Source: Candidatus Hydrothermarchaeum profundi
Lineage (GTDB): Archaea > Hydrothermarchaeota > Hydrothermarchaeia > Hydrothermarchaeales > Hydrothermarchaeaceae
DNA length: 64,000 nt
NCBI GenBank assembly: GCA_002011125.2
Contig: MTMF02000009.1
Coordinates: forward strand, 1,828,989-1,892,988
Reading direction: 5' to 3'
Part shown: one piece after another, positions 1 through 9,351 of the stretch
How positions within the stretch are numbered: the stretch's first letter is position 1
Layout: every line of letters begins with the position of its first letter
Position numbers and translations under genes: made by a program
The notes under the pieces: model-generated
The model's database searches: none
Seen by the model: only the letters and a program-made list of their open reading frames with translations
Told to the model about the DNA's origin: nothing

Positions 1-1
1 A

Positions 2-757
2 TCCTCTATAGACTTTAACTCAGACGGATCTTATGAGGGATTAATCGGAGGCACTAAGTCAAAAATATATGCTATTAACCCCCTCGGTCAACAGGTAGGA
101 TTTTATGATGAGGATAGTCAGAAGTTTAAGCCCTATAATAAGACTGGAGCTGAGATAGCGATAAGTGCAGCAGACTTAGATGGAGATGGCTATCTAGATG
201 ACGTAATAGGCATAGGAAAAAACACAATATTCGCTTTGAACCATATATCTCTCGCACCGGCGCCCGAAACTCCTCCTCCAGTAACTGAGATAAAAGTCGA
301 CTTAGGACCTGATATAGAAGTCACAGAGGGTGCTGTGGTTACCTTGACTGCCGAGGCTACGCCAAGCACAGCATCTGGAAGAATAGAACTGTATAAGTGG
401 AGCGTGGATGGAGTAGATAAAAGCGCTGGAAGGGACGTAAAGGCCTTCAGCATAACACTTCCACCAGGCACCCATACCATAAAAGTTTCAGTCGTAGACG
501 ACAGAGGAGAAAAAGCTGAAGATACGGTCACAATCACCGTGAAGCCGGTTTCAACTCCTCTACCGCAAACTACTGCGCCACCAACTACCACGCCAATAGA
601 GACTACCCCGCCCCCAACAACTGTGCCTCCACTGGCTGAAGAGAAACCTCCTATTCCATGGTTATATCTCCTAATTGGTGTGATAATAGGCATCGTGGTA
701 GTAGGGATAATTGCATTGGTAATGTTAAGAGGTAAATCCGGGGAAGAGTGGGAATAA
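2..757 (+). CDS. Surface-anchored beta-propeller/PKD-like protein, 3' part (5' end outside window)
   Basis: The reading frame is open from the first bases, so the start lies upstream; 251 residues are visible. In order they show a beta-propeller/FG-GAP-like stretch with a calcium-loop motif (DLDGDGYLDD, about residues 60-69), a PKD/Ig-like beta domain (about 90-178), a Thr/Pro-rich stalk (about 180-215), one transmembrane helix (about 219-242) and a short charged tail. This is the usual layout of an archaeal envelope protein anchored at its C-terminus with the body outside. Ligand and function are unknown. The gene that begins at the right edge of the window has the same kind of propeller sequence. 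Confidence 0.8.
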   Translation, partial: SSIDFNSDGSYEGLIGGTKSKIYAINPLGQQVGFYDEDSQKFKPYNKTGAEIAISAADLDGDGYLDDVIGIGKNTIFALNHISLAPAPETPPPVTEIKVDLGPDIEVTEGAVVTLTAEATPSTASGRIELYKWSVDGVDKSAGRDVKAFSITLPPGTHTIKVSVVDDRGEKAEDTVTITVKPVSTPLPQTTAPPTTTPIETTPPPTTVPPLAEEKPPIPWLYLLIGVIIGIVVVGIIALVMLRGKSGEEWE

Positions 758-845
758 CATCCAGACATTTCGCAAGGACTTAAGAATCTCTTTGTAGTTT
801 TGGAAAGATTTATTAAATAGTAATAGTTAAGGGTTTTTGATTTCC

Positions 846-1760
846 ATGCCTATCCAAGAAGTAGAAAAAATATGGATGAACGGTAAGCTGGTAAAATGGC
901 ACGACGCCAAGATACACGTGCTTACCCATGCCCTCCACTACGGCTCTGGCGTATTCGAGGGGATACGATGCTATAATACAGTAAAAGGTCCTGCTGTTTT
1001 TAGGCTGCGAGATCATATTGACAGACTTTTCGACTCAGCTAGGCTCTACTTCATGGAGATACCCTATTCTCGCGAAGAAATAATCTCTGCTTGCAAGGAG
1101 GTTATCAGGGCCAATAAGCTTAAAGAATGCTATATAAGGCCTATAGCTTATAGAGGCTATGGAGAAATGGGTCTAAATCCCCTGAACTGCCCAGTAGATA
1201 TTGCAATAGCGGTCTGGCCTTGGGGAGCCTATCTAGGGGAAGAGGGCCTAAAAAAAGGTATTAGAGTTAAAACCTCAACTTTTCAGAGAATTTCCTCCAA
1301 TGTCATTCCCCCGATTGCTAAGGCTACTGGACAATATATTAACTCTATTCTAGGGAAGCTTGAATCACTCCACGCGGGATACGATGAGGCTATAATGCTA
1401 GACTATAGAGGCTTTGTCTCAGAGGGTCCTGGTGAGAACCTTTTCATAGTCAAGAAGGGCCTGATTTACACTCCGCCAAGCAATGCGAGTATCTTAATAG
1501 GTATAACTAGAAATTCGGTTATAACTATAGCGAGAGAGCTTGGGTATGAGGTGATTGAGAGGGATATAACTAAGAACGAACTATATTTAGCGGATGAGGT
1601 CTTTTTCACAGGTACTGCAGCCGAGATCACGCCGATTAGAGAAATAGATGGCTATCAAATAGGAAACCCAGGAGAGGTTACTAAGAGCATTCAGCAAAAA
1701 TTCTTCAAGATAATTAAGGGAGAAGACGAGAGATATATGGAATGGCTGGATTTCCTCTGA
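846..1760 (+). CDS. ilvE: Branched-chain amino acid aminotransferase
   Basis: PLP fold-type IV aminotransferase of 304 residues, normal for IlvE. It interconverts Val, Leu and Ile with their 2-oxo acids. Visible family marks are the N-terminal WMNG...HALHYG..FEGIR signature, the PLP lysine in AKATGQY (about residue 158), GYDEAIMLD, and the EGPGENLF phosphate-binding loop. ATG at 846 is chosen; a TTG nine bases upstream in the same frame is possible. A TATA-like AT box near 807-817 would place transcription close to the start codon, so the mRNA may be nearly leaderless. D-amino-acid transaminase is a less likely reading. Confidence 0.93.
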   Translation: MPIQEVEKIWMNGKLVKWHDAKIHVLTHALHYGSGVFEGIRCYNTVKGPAVFRLRDHIDRLFDSARLYFMEIPYSREEIISACKEVIRANKLKECYIRPIAYRGYGEMGLNPLNCPVDIAIAVWPWGAYLGEEGLKKGIRVKTSTFQRISSNVIPPIAKATGQYINSILGKLESLHAGYDEAIMLDYRGFVSEGPGENLFIVKKGLIYTPPSNASILIGITRNSVITIARELGYEVIERDITKNELYLADEVFFTGTAAEITPIREIDGYQIGNPGEVTKSIQQKFFKIIKGEDERYMEWLDFL

Positions 1761-1823
1761 TTTTCTGCTATTTTTTAGAATTTAAACGCAAAAATATTAT
1801 TTGGTGAGTGGATTATTTTATTT

Positions 1824-1897
1824 GCCCACGTAGTATAGTCCGGATAGTACTCGGGGCTTCGGACCCCGTAACCCGGGTTCAAATCCCGGCGTGGGCA
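1824..1897 (+). tRNA. tRNA-Arg (anticodon UCG)
   Basis: A complete cloverleaf reads directly. The acceptor stem is GCCCACG/CGTGGGC with discriminator A. The anticodon stem CGGGG/CCCCG encloses the loop CTTCGGA, giving anticodon TCG (1859-1861). The T arm contains GGGTTCAAATCCC. CCA is not encoded. An AT-rich box near 1785-1815 is a plausible promoter. Confidence 0.96.
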
Positions 1898-1992
1898 TAT
1901 CATATTCAGATGAAGTTGAAAAATGAGTATTGGTTTGAGGTAATTCAGCTTCCTATATAAAGTAAAAAAAAGAAGTAGATAAGGGGAGAAAA

Positions 1993-3381
1993 GTGCTTAA
2001 AAAGATAAAGAAACATTTACTGGGATTAGCAATTGGAAGTAGTGGCTGGATAATTTTAGCTACTTATATAATCTACGAGTATAGGGAATTTGGAGCTTTT
2101 AGCAAGCTGTTAGAGCACTTTGGAGAATCATCGCCCCTTGTCTTATTATTTCATATAATGATTCTACTAGCTCCAGTAATGTCTACATTACTTGGCTATT
2201 TAGCTGAGAAGAAAACAGAACTACAAAAAGAACTGGCAGAGGCAAAGGAATTCCTTGAGAATATAATTGAGAGTTCCGCAGATTCTATAATTACTCTTGA
2301 CAAAGATGGGAGAATTATCCAATGGAATAAGAGCGCTGCAAGGATATTCGGATACGAGGATGCCCTAGGCAAAGAAGCATCAATTATAATTCCAGATGAG
2401 TTAATTGAAGAACATAAAAAAGCCCTAGAAATGGCTAATGAGCGTGGCGTCTATAACTATGAAACAACAAGAGTAACTAAGGATGGGCAAAGAATACCCG
2501 TAGAGATATCAACGTCTATACTCAAGGACAGGAAAGGAAACATATTAGGATACATCGAGATACTTAGAGATATAACTGAAAGAAAGGAAGCAGAGCGTAA
2601 ACTAAGGGAGAGCAGAGACGCTTATGTGAAGCTGCTTCAAGAAAAACACAGAGCACATAAGGAACTCCAAGCAGCATATAATGAATTAAAAACTCTTGAT
2701 AAAATGAAAGCTGATATCATTGCAAATGTCCGTCATGAACTTAAAACGCCTATAACCATAGTTAAGGGAGCTCTTGAACTGCTAGAAGAAGAAATAGATG
2801 GTAACACCAAGCTTGAACTAATAAAAAGAGCTAAAAAGGCGATTCGACGGCAAGAGAAAATCATTGACGACCTTATTGAAGCGGCTGAGCTGGGAAAAAG
2901 GAAACCTATGATAAAACTAAGGCCTATTGAGATAAAGAGCATAATAACTGACGCAATTGAAGAGGCTCGTCAAAATGCTGCAGGTAAGAATATCAGAATA
3001 GATGCATCCATCCAAGAAAAGTTGCCGCAAGTAGTGGGAGATAGCGAGAGTCTAAAGCATGTACTCAGGAATCTGCTAGATAATGCGATAAAGTTCAACC
3101 AACAGGGGGGAAAAGTCTTCGTAGAGGCAAGAGAAAAAGGGGAGTTCGTCGAAGTAAGCATACAGGATACAGGTATAGGCATTGCTAGTGAACATCTCAA
3201 CAAAATCTTTGAACCATTATACCAGGTCGACTCCTCGTCAACTAGGAGATACAGTGGAACAGGAATGGGGCTCGCTGTGGCAAAGGAGATAATTAAACTC
3301 CATCACGGAGATATCGGTGTAGAGAGTACACCTGGTAAAGGCTCTAAGTTCTGGTTTAGAATACCTAAGAGAAAAAAATAA
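1993..3381 (+). CDS. Membrane PAS-domain sensor histidine kinase
   Basis: Two N-terminal membrane helices (about residues 10-28 and 48-68) are followed by a short coiled coil, one PAS domain (about 85-200, ending in the usual DITERK), a HisKA dimerisation helix with the phospho-acceptor His248 in NVRHELKTP, and a HATPase_c domain. The ATPase shows the N box (DNAIKF), G1 (DTGIGI) and G2 (GTGMGLA). All kinase motifs are intact. The start is GTG at 1993, behind AAGGGGAGAA. No response regulator sits next to it, so its partner is unknown. The next gene, an HtrA protease, is co-directional, which hints at an envelope-stress role, but that is only inference. Confidence 0.93.
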   Translation: MLKKIKKHLLGLAIGSSGWIILATYIIYEYREFGAFSKLLEHFGESSPLVLLFHIMILLAPVMSTLLGYLAEKKTELQKELAEAKEFLENIIESSADSIITLDKDGRIIQWNKSAARIFGYEDALGKEASIIIPDELIEEHKKALEMANERGVYNYETTRVTKDGQRIPVEISTSILKDRKGNILGYIEILRDITERKEAERKLRESRDAYVKLLQEKHRAHKELQAAYNELKTLDKMKADIIANVRHELKTPITIVKGALELLEEEIDGNTKLELIKRAKKAIRRQEKIIDDLIEAAELGKRKPMIKLRPIEIKSIITDAIEEARQNAAGKNIRIDASIQEKLPQVVGDSESLKHVLRNLLDNAIKFNQQGGKVFVEAREKGEFVEVSIQDTGIGIASEHLNKIFEPLYQVDSSSTRRYSGTGMGLAVAKEIIKLHHGDIGVESTPGKGSKFWFRIPKRKK

Positions 3382-3442
3382 GGTATAGCATATTTTTCTG
3401 AAGATAACTATTTTTATATAACCCCTAGCGGAGGTAATTAAC

Positions 3443-4588
3443 ATGTCTGGAAAGAGGACTCTCATTCTCCTATTGCTAAGTTTCATCGCAGGGGCAGTAG
3501 GAGGAGCAACTAGTATACTGCTGCTCTCTGATTATCTCGTACAATACCCAGAGGGCCCTTCCCAAATAATAAACATGAACGTTACCTCTACCCAAGAAGA
3601 AGTTATTAAAAGCGTTTATGAAAAAGTTGCTCCTTCCGTAGTTCATATCACGTCTACTGTGCTAAAAAGGAACTTCTTTTTTGAAATAATACCGCAACAG
3701 GGCACTGGTTCGGGGGTTGTAGTGGATAAGAATGGATATATCTTAACCAACAACCACGTCATAGCGGATGCTAGCACTATTGAAGTAACTCTAGCAAATG
3801 GTAAAAAATATGGTGGAGAACTCATCGGAGCCATACCAGAGCTGGACATCGCTGTCATCAAAGTGGATGCTCCACCAGATGAGCTGAATCCCGCTTCTTT
3901 TGGAAACTCAGATAAACTTAGCGTAGGAACTTTCGTTATGGCTATAGGCAATCCTTTCGGCCTAGATAGAACGGCTACATTCGGAATAGTGAGCGCATTG
4001 AATAGGAGTATTAACATTGGAGATGGAAACGTGCTACAAGGCATGATACAAACAGATGCATCCATAAATCCCGGCAACAGTGGAGGACCGCTTGTAGATA
4101 TGGCTGGCGAAGTGATAGGTATAAATACTGCCATATTGTCTACAAGTGGGGGCAATATAGGTATCGGCTTCGCTATTCCTATAAACAAGGCAAAGGTCGC
4201 AATGGAAGAGATAATTAAGGAAGGAAAGGGGAGGATACCTGAGGGCCGCGCTTGGCTAGGCATCAGCGGTATAACGATAGATGAAGAAATCTCCAACATC
4301 CTTAATTTGCCGACAAAGCATGGAGCCTTAATAATTGAGGTAGTACCGGGAAGTCCTGCAGATAAGGCAGGACTTAGAGGAGGAAGCGTTCAGGTATTCA
4401 TAAATGGGAGGTTTCTAGCAATTGGAGGAGATATTATAGTAGGGCTTGATGGCAAGGAAATAAAATCTATGAGAGAAGTGGTTGACTTTATCTCCTCAAA
4501 GAAGCCAGGGGATAAGGTCAAGGTAACTTATATTAGAAGCGGAGAGGAACATGAGACCACAGTAACCTTAGGCAGAAAAACTTGGTAG
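3443..4588 (+). CDS. HtrA/DegP-like serine protease with PDZ domain
   Basis: An N-terminal hydrophobic segment (about residues 5-28) works as signal or anchor and places the protease outside the membrane. The trypsin-like domain has a complete triad: His105 in TNNHVI, Asp135 in ELDIAVI, Ser213 in NPGNSGGP. One PDZ domain follows (about 270-375), with the carboxylate-binding region near WLGISG. The 381-residue length fits the one-PDZ HtrA class. GGAGGT lies seven bases before the ATG. The expected role is degradation or refolding of damaged envelope proteins. It ends in UAG, with UAA five codons further on. Confidence 0.93.
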   Translation: MSGKRTLILLLLSFIAGAVGGATSILLLSDYLVQYPEGPSQIINMNVTSTQEEVIKSVYEKVAPSVVHITSTVLKRNFFFEIIPQQGTGSGVVVDKNGYILTNNHVIADASTIEVTLANGKKYGGELIGAIPELDIAVIKVDAPPDELNPASFGNSDKLSVGTFVMAIGNPFGLDRTATFGIVSALNRSINIGDGNVLQGMIQTDASINPGNSGGPLVDMAGEVIGINTAILSTSGGNIGIGFAIPINKAKVAMEEIIKEGKGRIPEGRAWLGISGITIDEEISNILNLPTKHGALIIEVVPGSPADKAGLRGGSVQVFINGRFLAIGGDIIVGLDGKEIKSMREVVDFISSKKPGDKVKVTYIRSGEEHETTVTLGRKTW

Positions 4589-4664
4589 ACACTATACTTT
4601 TAATGAGAAGCTGCGAAAAATTTAAATGGTAGATAGTAACTCAGTCTGATGAGGAGGCCTTTGA

Positions 4665-5513
4665 TTGAGCCAGTTCAGGGACCATGTAGATTTTTTTAAT
4701 GAACTCAGGAAGAGGAGTGCTACCAGCATTGTAGACAGGCTTGTTCCATTAATTTCTATGTTGACTCCAGATCAAAAGAGGAGTATATTCTTAAAAAGCT
4801 TTAATGTTGCTGTCCAAGAAGAAGATAGAATCCTGAAACTAGTCGCATGCACTATCGGGTATACAATCCGGCTTCAGGAGAATATTGAACGCGATTCGTT
4901 AGAATGGGAGATAAAAAGAGATATCGAGAGATTAGTGGATGATTACTTAGTATATTCTGGCGCAAGTAACCCCGACATAAAATCAAAGAACTTGGTATTA
5001 TCATCAATTTTCCATCCCCCGTTTTATAGCTATGGGGAACTACCGTTATCTGAAATGAGGGGCTATGCTTTTCTAAATACTCTTCATGCCATAAATAGGG
5101 ATTTTATTAGATTCTTGAATCGTAATCCTCAGGGAAAGTATATATGCAACAAAATAACGCGCCTCCAGCAAAACCTTGAAAACCAGAATCTACACAATCA
5201 ATTTGAGAGAGAACACTGGCGGATATTCGAAGAGATCCTAGATGAGATATGCCCACCTTCTAGGGGCGACTTTTTCATGCAACCGGGATACACGAAATAC
5301 ATAAACCCACCATTAGGTAAAAAGCTGGGATATCTCTTAAAGACTTTTAAAACCTCGCCTTTAGTTAGGGAAACGGTTGCCCTCGTAGTGAGTAACATTG
5401 TTAGGAAAAACTACATACTATCGAGATATCATCTGAGAGCTATCACGAGGTCTGGATTGCTTAACAAGCTTGAGTTGAGGATCGTCAAAAACTCATCTAA
5501 CCCCTCTCTATGA
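4665..5513 (+). CDS. Hypothetical alpha-helical protein, 282 aa
   Basis: I do not recognise this family. The protein is soluble, predicted mostly helical, and rich in Arg, Leu and Asn, with no signal peptide or membrane helix. The TTG start at 4665 is supported by GAGGAGG at 4651-4657. The final 17 bases overlap the convergent thiolase gene tail to tail. No catalytic motif is visible, so no function is proposed. Confidence 0.75.
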   Translation: MSQFRDHVDFFNELRKRSATSIVDRLVPLISMLTPDQKRSIFLKSFNVAVQEEDRILKLVACTIGYTIRLQENIERDSLEWEIKRDIERLVDDYLVYSGASNPDIKSKNLVLSSIFHPPFYSYGELPLSEMRGYAFLNTLHAINRDFIRFLNRNPQGKYICNKITRLQQNLENQNLHNQFEREHWRIFEEILDEICPPSRGDFFMQPGYTKYINPPLGKKLGYLLKTFKTSPLVRETVALVVSNIVRKNYILSRYHLRAITRSGLLNKLELRIVKNSSNPSL

Positions 5514-6408
5514 TCCTGCAGAAGGCACATTTTTTGGACGTAGTTGGAAATCCGCAAACCTCACAGTCGGAAACTCGAGATCTATCGTGAAGCGACTCAA
5601 ACATGCTCCTGTGTTTCAGGAATTCCGTATAGAAGTATAGCTTTGTACTGGGCGACCTATCCTCAATACGATTAAGAGCCTCTTTTATTGTTATACTAGT
5701 GGAGCCTTCAGAAAACGGACATTCATCATAAAGCATATAATCAATATCATTCGTTATCGCATACATGGCTGTCTCCTTCTCAGTCAATAGGCAGAGAGGC
5801 TTCACTTTAAGGCTGAGTTTAGGATGCCAGCCCTCTAGACGGGGACTTTGTCTTGAAATTAAGTCGAAGTTCCAGTGCAACAAGTTACTCATAAGCACAC
5901 TTACCTCATCATCGAGATTATGTCCAGTAGCAAGAACGTCGTAATTATTATTAAAAGCAATACGGTTCATCTCATGGCGTTTCACGATACCGCAAACACT
6001 ACAGACACTACGTGGGCTACGTCTCGCAAGCAGCGGAACACTTACCCCATACTCCTTTTTCAGGTCTACGATATTAAGTTCAACTCCTTTAACTGAAGAG
6101 AATTTTTCAACCTTCCGTCGAGACTCCTTAGAATACCTCTGTCTTTCTATACCTAAGTCAATATAAAGTCCACTGACATCATATCCTAGTTTTAGAAGTA
6201 CATCGCAGAGAGTTAAGGAGTCTTTCCCCCCAGATACCGCTACAAGCACCTTATCTTTCTTCTTGATTAAAGAATACTTCCTTATTGTCTGCTCAACTGT
6301 GTTTATGAAGTATTCTAAGAAATGCTTCTCACACAGGATTCTATGCCGACTTCTAATAGATATAACGGCCTTCTCATTACACTTAGTGCAACGCATTTTT
6401 CCTTTCAT
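5497..6408 (-). CDS. ttuA: tRNA 2-thiouridine synthetase, TtuA/Ctu1/NcsA type
   Basis: ATP-pyrophosphatase that adenylates a tRNA uridine and inserts sulfur, as in s2U34 or s2T54. The N-terminal zinc site starts with CTKC (residues 7-10) and C26/H29. The PP-loop is SGGKDS (59-64). The catalytic CSVCG lies near 135, GHNLDDE near 162, and a second zinc knuckle (CEVCG...C..C) is at the C-terminus. The length of 303 matches the family. Whether position 34 or 54 is modified cannot be told from sequence. It ends in UAG and overlaps the preceding convergent gene by 17 bases. Confidence 0.92.
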   Translation of the reverse strand: MKGKMRCTKCNEKAVISIRSRHRILCEKHFLEYFINTVEQTIRKYSLIKKKDKVLVAVSGGKDSLTLCDVLLKLGYDVSGLYIDLGIERQRYSKESRRKVEKFSSVKGVELNIVDLKKEYGVSVPLLARRSPRSVCSVCGIVKRHEMNRIAFNNNYDVLATGHNLDDEVSVLMSNLLHWNFDLISRQSPRLEGWHPKLSLKVKPLCLLTEKETAMYAITNDIDYMLYDECPFSEGSTSITIKEALNRIEDRSPSTKLYFYTEFLKHRSMFESLHDRSRVSDCEVCGFPTTSKKCAFCRIIERG

Positions 6409-6548
6409 AAAAAACTGTAGAATCGTAATCTTTAAAAGAGAATAGTGAAATTATTTTGTACATTTAATATTATTTAAACTATGTTACGTATATATCAAAA
6501 AACTGAGGAGATTTTCCTTTAATAATTGAAACACAGGTGAGAGGATGA

Positions 6549-6896
6549 GTGACGATGACAGTAATCGGGAAACACATTATTGCAGAACTATACGGCGTGG
6601 AGAAGGAGTTGATATCTCATGAAGACAGTGTCCGTGGGATCATAGAGCGGGTCGTAAATGAATCTGGCTTAACGAAAGTGGGGTCTCTCTACAAACAGTT
6701 TAACCCCCATGGTGTTACAGGAATGGTGTTGATCACGGAGTCCCATATCTCTGTGCATACTTGGCCGGAATATAAAACTGTGAATCTGGACATATTCACC
6801 TGCGGTAGTCCAGAGAAGGCCGAACGCGCCTTCAACCTATTCCTAGAATATTTCAGGCCAGAGTCCTACAAGCAACGCGTTATTACGAGGGGATAG
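6549..6896 (+). CDS. speH: S-adenosylmethionine decarboxylase proenzyme
   Basis: Class 1B prokaryotic AdoMet decarboxylase, which makes decarboxylated AdoMet, the aminopropyl donor for polyamines. The chain self-cleaves before Ser65 in TESHISVHTWPE to form the pyruvoyl cofactor; the processing His70 and the catalytic Cys85 are also present. The length of 115 is typical for the small proenzyme. GTG at 6549 has GGTGA seven bases upstream; ATG at 6555 is an alternative. It stops at UAG one base before bpsA, so the two form an operon. Confidence 0.95.
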   Translation: MTMTVIGKHIIAELYGVEKELISHEDSVRGIIERVVNESGLTKVGSLYKQFNPHGVTGMVLITESHISVHTWPEYKTVNLDIFTCGSPEKAERAFNLFLEYFRPESYKQRVITRG

Positions 6897-6897
6897 C

Positions 6898-7923
6898 TTG
6901 TTAGATCGCTTCACAATACAAGTACTTCAAAAGCTCTCTAAAGGCTCCACGTCGGTTTGGGAGCTTTTAGACTCCCAGGATTTAAGTCTCAGAGAGTTTT
7001 ATCTAAGATTTAGTGAGATGATAGAAGGCGGGTTGATCTCCGTAGATGGCGGTATAGTATCACTAACAGACAAAGGACGAGATCTCGCTAAAGAAATCCC
7101 TGCTATTCCGCTCACATTTACATGCAGGAGATGCCAAGGCCAGGGGTACATAATTCCAGAGAATTTTGAGAAGGTAGCTAAAGCTTTTTACGATATCGCA
7201 GAGGATAGGCCTCTACCAATAGAAGAGTATGACCAGGGGTATATGCGCCCTGAAGATGTGTTAAAGCGGGTTGCGCTCCTCTACGAAAGAGGCGACTTAG
7301 CTTCTAGAGATATCCTAGTCATTGGAGACGACGATTTATTTAGCATCGCCGCATCTTTAACTAGACTACCATCCAAGGTTGTAGTCCTAGAAGTAGACAA
7401 ACGCTTGGTAAAATTCATAAATAAGAATGCAAAGGAGAACAACCTCTGTGTTGAAGCCAGAAGCTATGATGTCCGAGAACCGATTGATAAAGAGTTTGAA
7501 CAGAGCTTTGATGTATTCTTATGTGATCCTGTTGAAACCCTCGAGGGGATTAAGCTCTTCCTCTCTAGGGGGGTCTCCTCATTACGCGGGATTGGAAGCG
7601 CAGGATATTTTGGGCTAACAACCCTTGAGGCTTCCCTTAAGAAATGGTACGAGATACAGCGCATGCTTCTTGACATGGGCTTCGTGATTACCGATATAAA
7701 GAGAAAATATAGCGAGTATCCCTGGGAGGACAATAATTTTAAACGCTACCAAGAGAAGCTTCCGATAATGAGGTATCTAAAATCGGAGTGTAATTACAGT
7801 TGGTACAAGTCAGCTTTCTATAGGATCGAATGCATTAAGGAGCCAAAACCTCTAGTCACAGGTGAACAAAAAATTGGAGATAAGTTTTATTTAGACGATG
7901 AAAGCTGGGCGACTCCAATGTAA
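6898..7923 (+). CDS. bpsA: N4-bis(aminopropyl)spermidine synthase (branched polyamine synthase)
   Basis: DUF43/BpsA family aminopropyltransferase. An N-terminal winged-helix domain (about 1-75) is followed by a CRRCQGQG zinc-ribbon remnant and a Rossmann domain with VIGDDDLFSIA (about 141-151), the dcAdoMet-binding acidic VLEVDKRL, and the FLCDPVET active-site region. It adds aminopropyl groups to spermidine to give quaternary branched polyamines, known from hyperthermophiles. The direct upstream neighbour speH makes its co-substrate. The start is TTG at 6898, with only one base between the genes. Confidence 0.94.
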   Translation: MLDRFTIQVLQKLSKGSTSVWELLDSQDLSLREFYLRFSEMIEGGLISVDGGIVSLTDKGRDLAKEIPAIPLTFTCRRCQGQGYIIPENFEKVAKAFYDIAEDRPLPIEEYDQGYMRPEDVLKRVALLYERGDLASRDILVIGDDDLFSIAASLTRLPSKVVVLEVDKRLVKFINKNAKENNLCVEARSYDVREPIDKEFEQSFDVFLCDPVETLEGIKLFLSRGVSSLRGIGSAGYFGLTTLEASLKKWYEIQRMLLDMGFVITDIKRKYSEYPWEDNNFKRYQEKLPIMRYLKSECNYSWYKSAFYRIECIKEPKPLVTGEQKIGDKFYLDDESWATPM

Positions 7924-7961
7924 AAATATTTTACAGGGTTTCTATGCTTACGCTAAGAGTT

Positions 7962-9314
7962 TTACTCTATTTCCCAGGGGAACCGTGGATCAAGGTAGTC
8001 TAGTAGATCCGGGTAAAATTCCTCAACTACCGCCTCTTCATCAACTCTTATATCGGACCCTCTTCTAAGGCTCATAGCTATATATCTGGGTATACCCTTT
8101 TCCTCCAACTTCTCTTTAGTTAAAAAGCTCCTTAAATATTCCACTACATTGCGGTACTTCCTTTTTAGGATAATTTGCCATCTCCCATTACGTATAAAAG
8201 GCTCTGTAAGCTTCTCCCTATATGATGCATATTTATCCAAGAACCTGTCTTCATGCGGCGAGTTTACTGTAGGTCCCATGTGAAACTTCGCTGAAGGGAT
8301 TTCTATTGAAGCCAATTCAAGTATTAAGCATATCTTATCTCTCACAAAAAATTTAGAGCCTAGAATCTTAAAGTCCTTCTCTTCAACACAATTTCGTATT
8401 GTAGCATTAAATTTTCTTAACTGGGGGTAGAGTATATCGTCTATCACTCCAGGATTAGAAAAGACTATAGAAACCAGCTGAGTTCCTCTACCTTTTAATC
8501 TCCTCAGAATTTCATCTTTGTTTGCTATCCTCGTTTTTGGAAAGAAAAATTCTTCCTTAGGGTGCCTTAGGTATTCCTTTGCTGCGTATATGAACTCTGA
8601 AAATCTCTCTAGTGAAAGGGCACTGGACACATTCCTATTGCTATCTACCGGATCTATGAAAATTAGAGGAGAGTCAAACTTTTTTGTCACCTTTTTAATA
8701 TCCGGCTTATCTTTAAGCCACAGTACCTGAGGGGATTTCCATTTCCTAGCTCCTTCTAGGACGCCTCTAAAGGACTTGTATTTTATCACAAGGAGTTCAC
8801 AGAGGTAACCCGAGAACCCTTCGACCTTTGCTTCAGCACCATAACAACCGATGCCCATTAAAAACTGCTTTAATAGCCTAACCTCATCCTCCTTCCCATC
8901 AAGATTTTCTTTTACAAATTTATCGTGGAAAGGAGTCCTATCTACCGCCGATTTAAGTTTTTCTGGGTTTGAGACCTGATAGCATGGCACTAGCTCAACC
9001 TCGAAATCCTCATAACGCCCCCTTATATAAGGATGCTCTGCGAATCTCTTTTCAGGCGAATTAAGAACTTTTTTACCAATAATAGTTACTACCCTCTCCA
9101 GCTCTTTTTTTGAGTATTTTTCGGGGAACATTAAAAAGAAATCCAAGTCCTTTTCATTTTTTAACCAGGTACCTCTAGAGGCAGAGCCTAATAGAGCAAC
9201 CTTTATAGTTGGATCAAATTGTTTAACCTCTCTTTCTAATTTTCTAAGAAGCTTATTGGAAACCCTCTTTAATCGAGCCTCATCTTCTGGCGATGGTTTT
9301 ATTCTTGAAAGCAT
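7962..9314 (-). CDS. cca: Archaeal CCA-adding enzyme (class I tRNA nucleotidyltransferase)
   Basis: The protein adds CCA to tRNA 3' ends without a template; this is needed because neither tRNA gene in the window encodes CCA. The nucleotidyltransferase motif is GS (43-44) with Asp56 and Asp58. The central and tail domains follow archaeal class I order (GRYEDFEVELVPCYQ, DRTPFHDKFV). The length of 450 is as expected. Its 5' end is close to the divergent gene at 9352. Confidence 0.95.
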   Translation of the reverse strand: MLSRIKPSPEDEARLKRVSNKLLRKLEREVKQFDPTIKVALLGSASRGTWLKNEKDLDFFLMFPEKYSKKELERVVTIIGKKVLNSPEKRFAEHPYIRGRYEDFEVELVPCYQVSNPEKLKSAVDRTPFHDKFVKENLDGKEDEVRLLKQFLMGIGCYGAEAKVEGFSGYLCELLVIKYKSFRGVLEGARKWKSPQVLWLKDKPDIKKVTKKFDSPLIFIDPVDSNRNVSSALSLERFSEFIYAAKEYLRHPKEEFFFPKTRIANKDEILRRLKGRGTQLVSIVFSNPGVIDDILYPQLRKFNATIRNCVEEKDFKILGSKFFVRDKICLILELASIEIPSAKFHMGPTVNSPHEDRFLDKYASYREKLTEPFIRNGRWQIILKRKYRNVVEYLRSFLTKEKLEEKGIPRYIAMSLRRGSDIRVDEEAVVEEFYPDLLDYLDPRFPWEIE

Positions 9315-9351
9315 ATCCCTATTTAAGGCTGCTTTTAATATATTAGTTCCT

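Noticed and set aside
1993-4588. Histidine kinase and HtrA as one stress operon
   Set aside because: A 61-base gap with its own AT box before the HtrA gene argues for separate promoters; the link stays speculative.
9256-9351. Upstream extension of the nucleotidyltransferase-like gene
   Set aside because: This stretch is antisense to the 5' end of cca and reads as non-protein; ATG 9352 is a better start.
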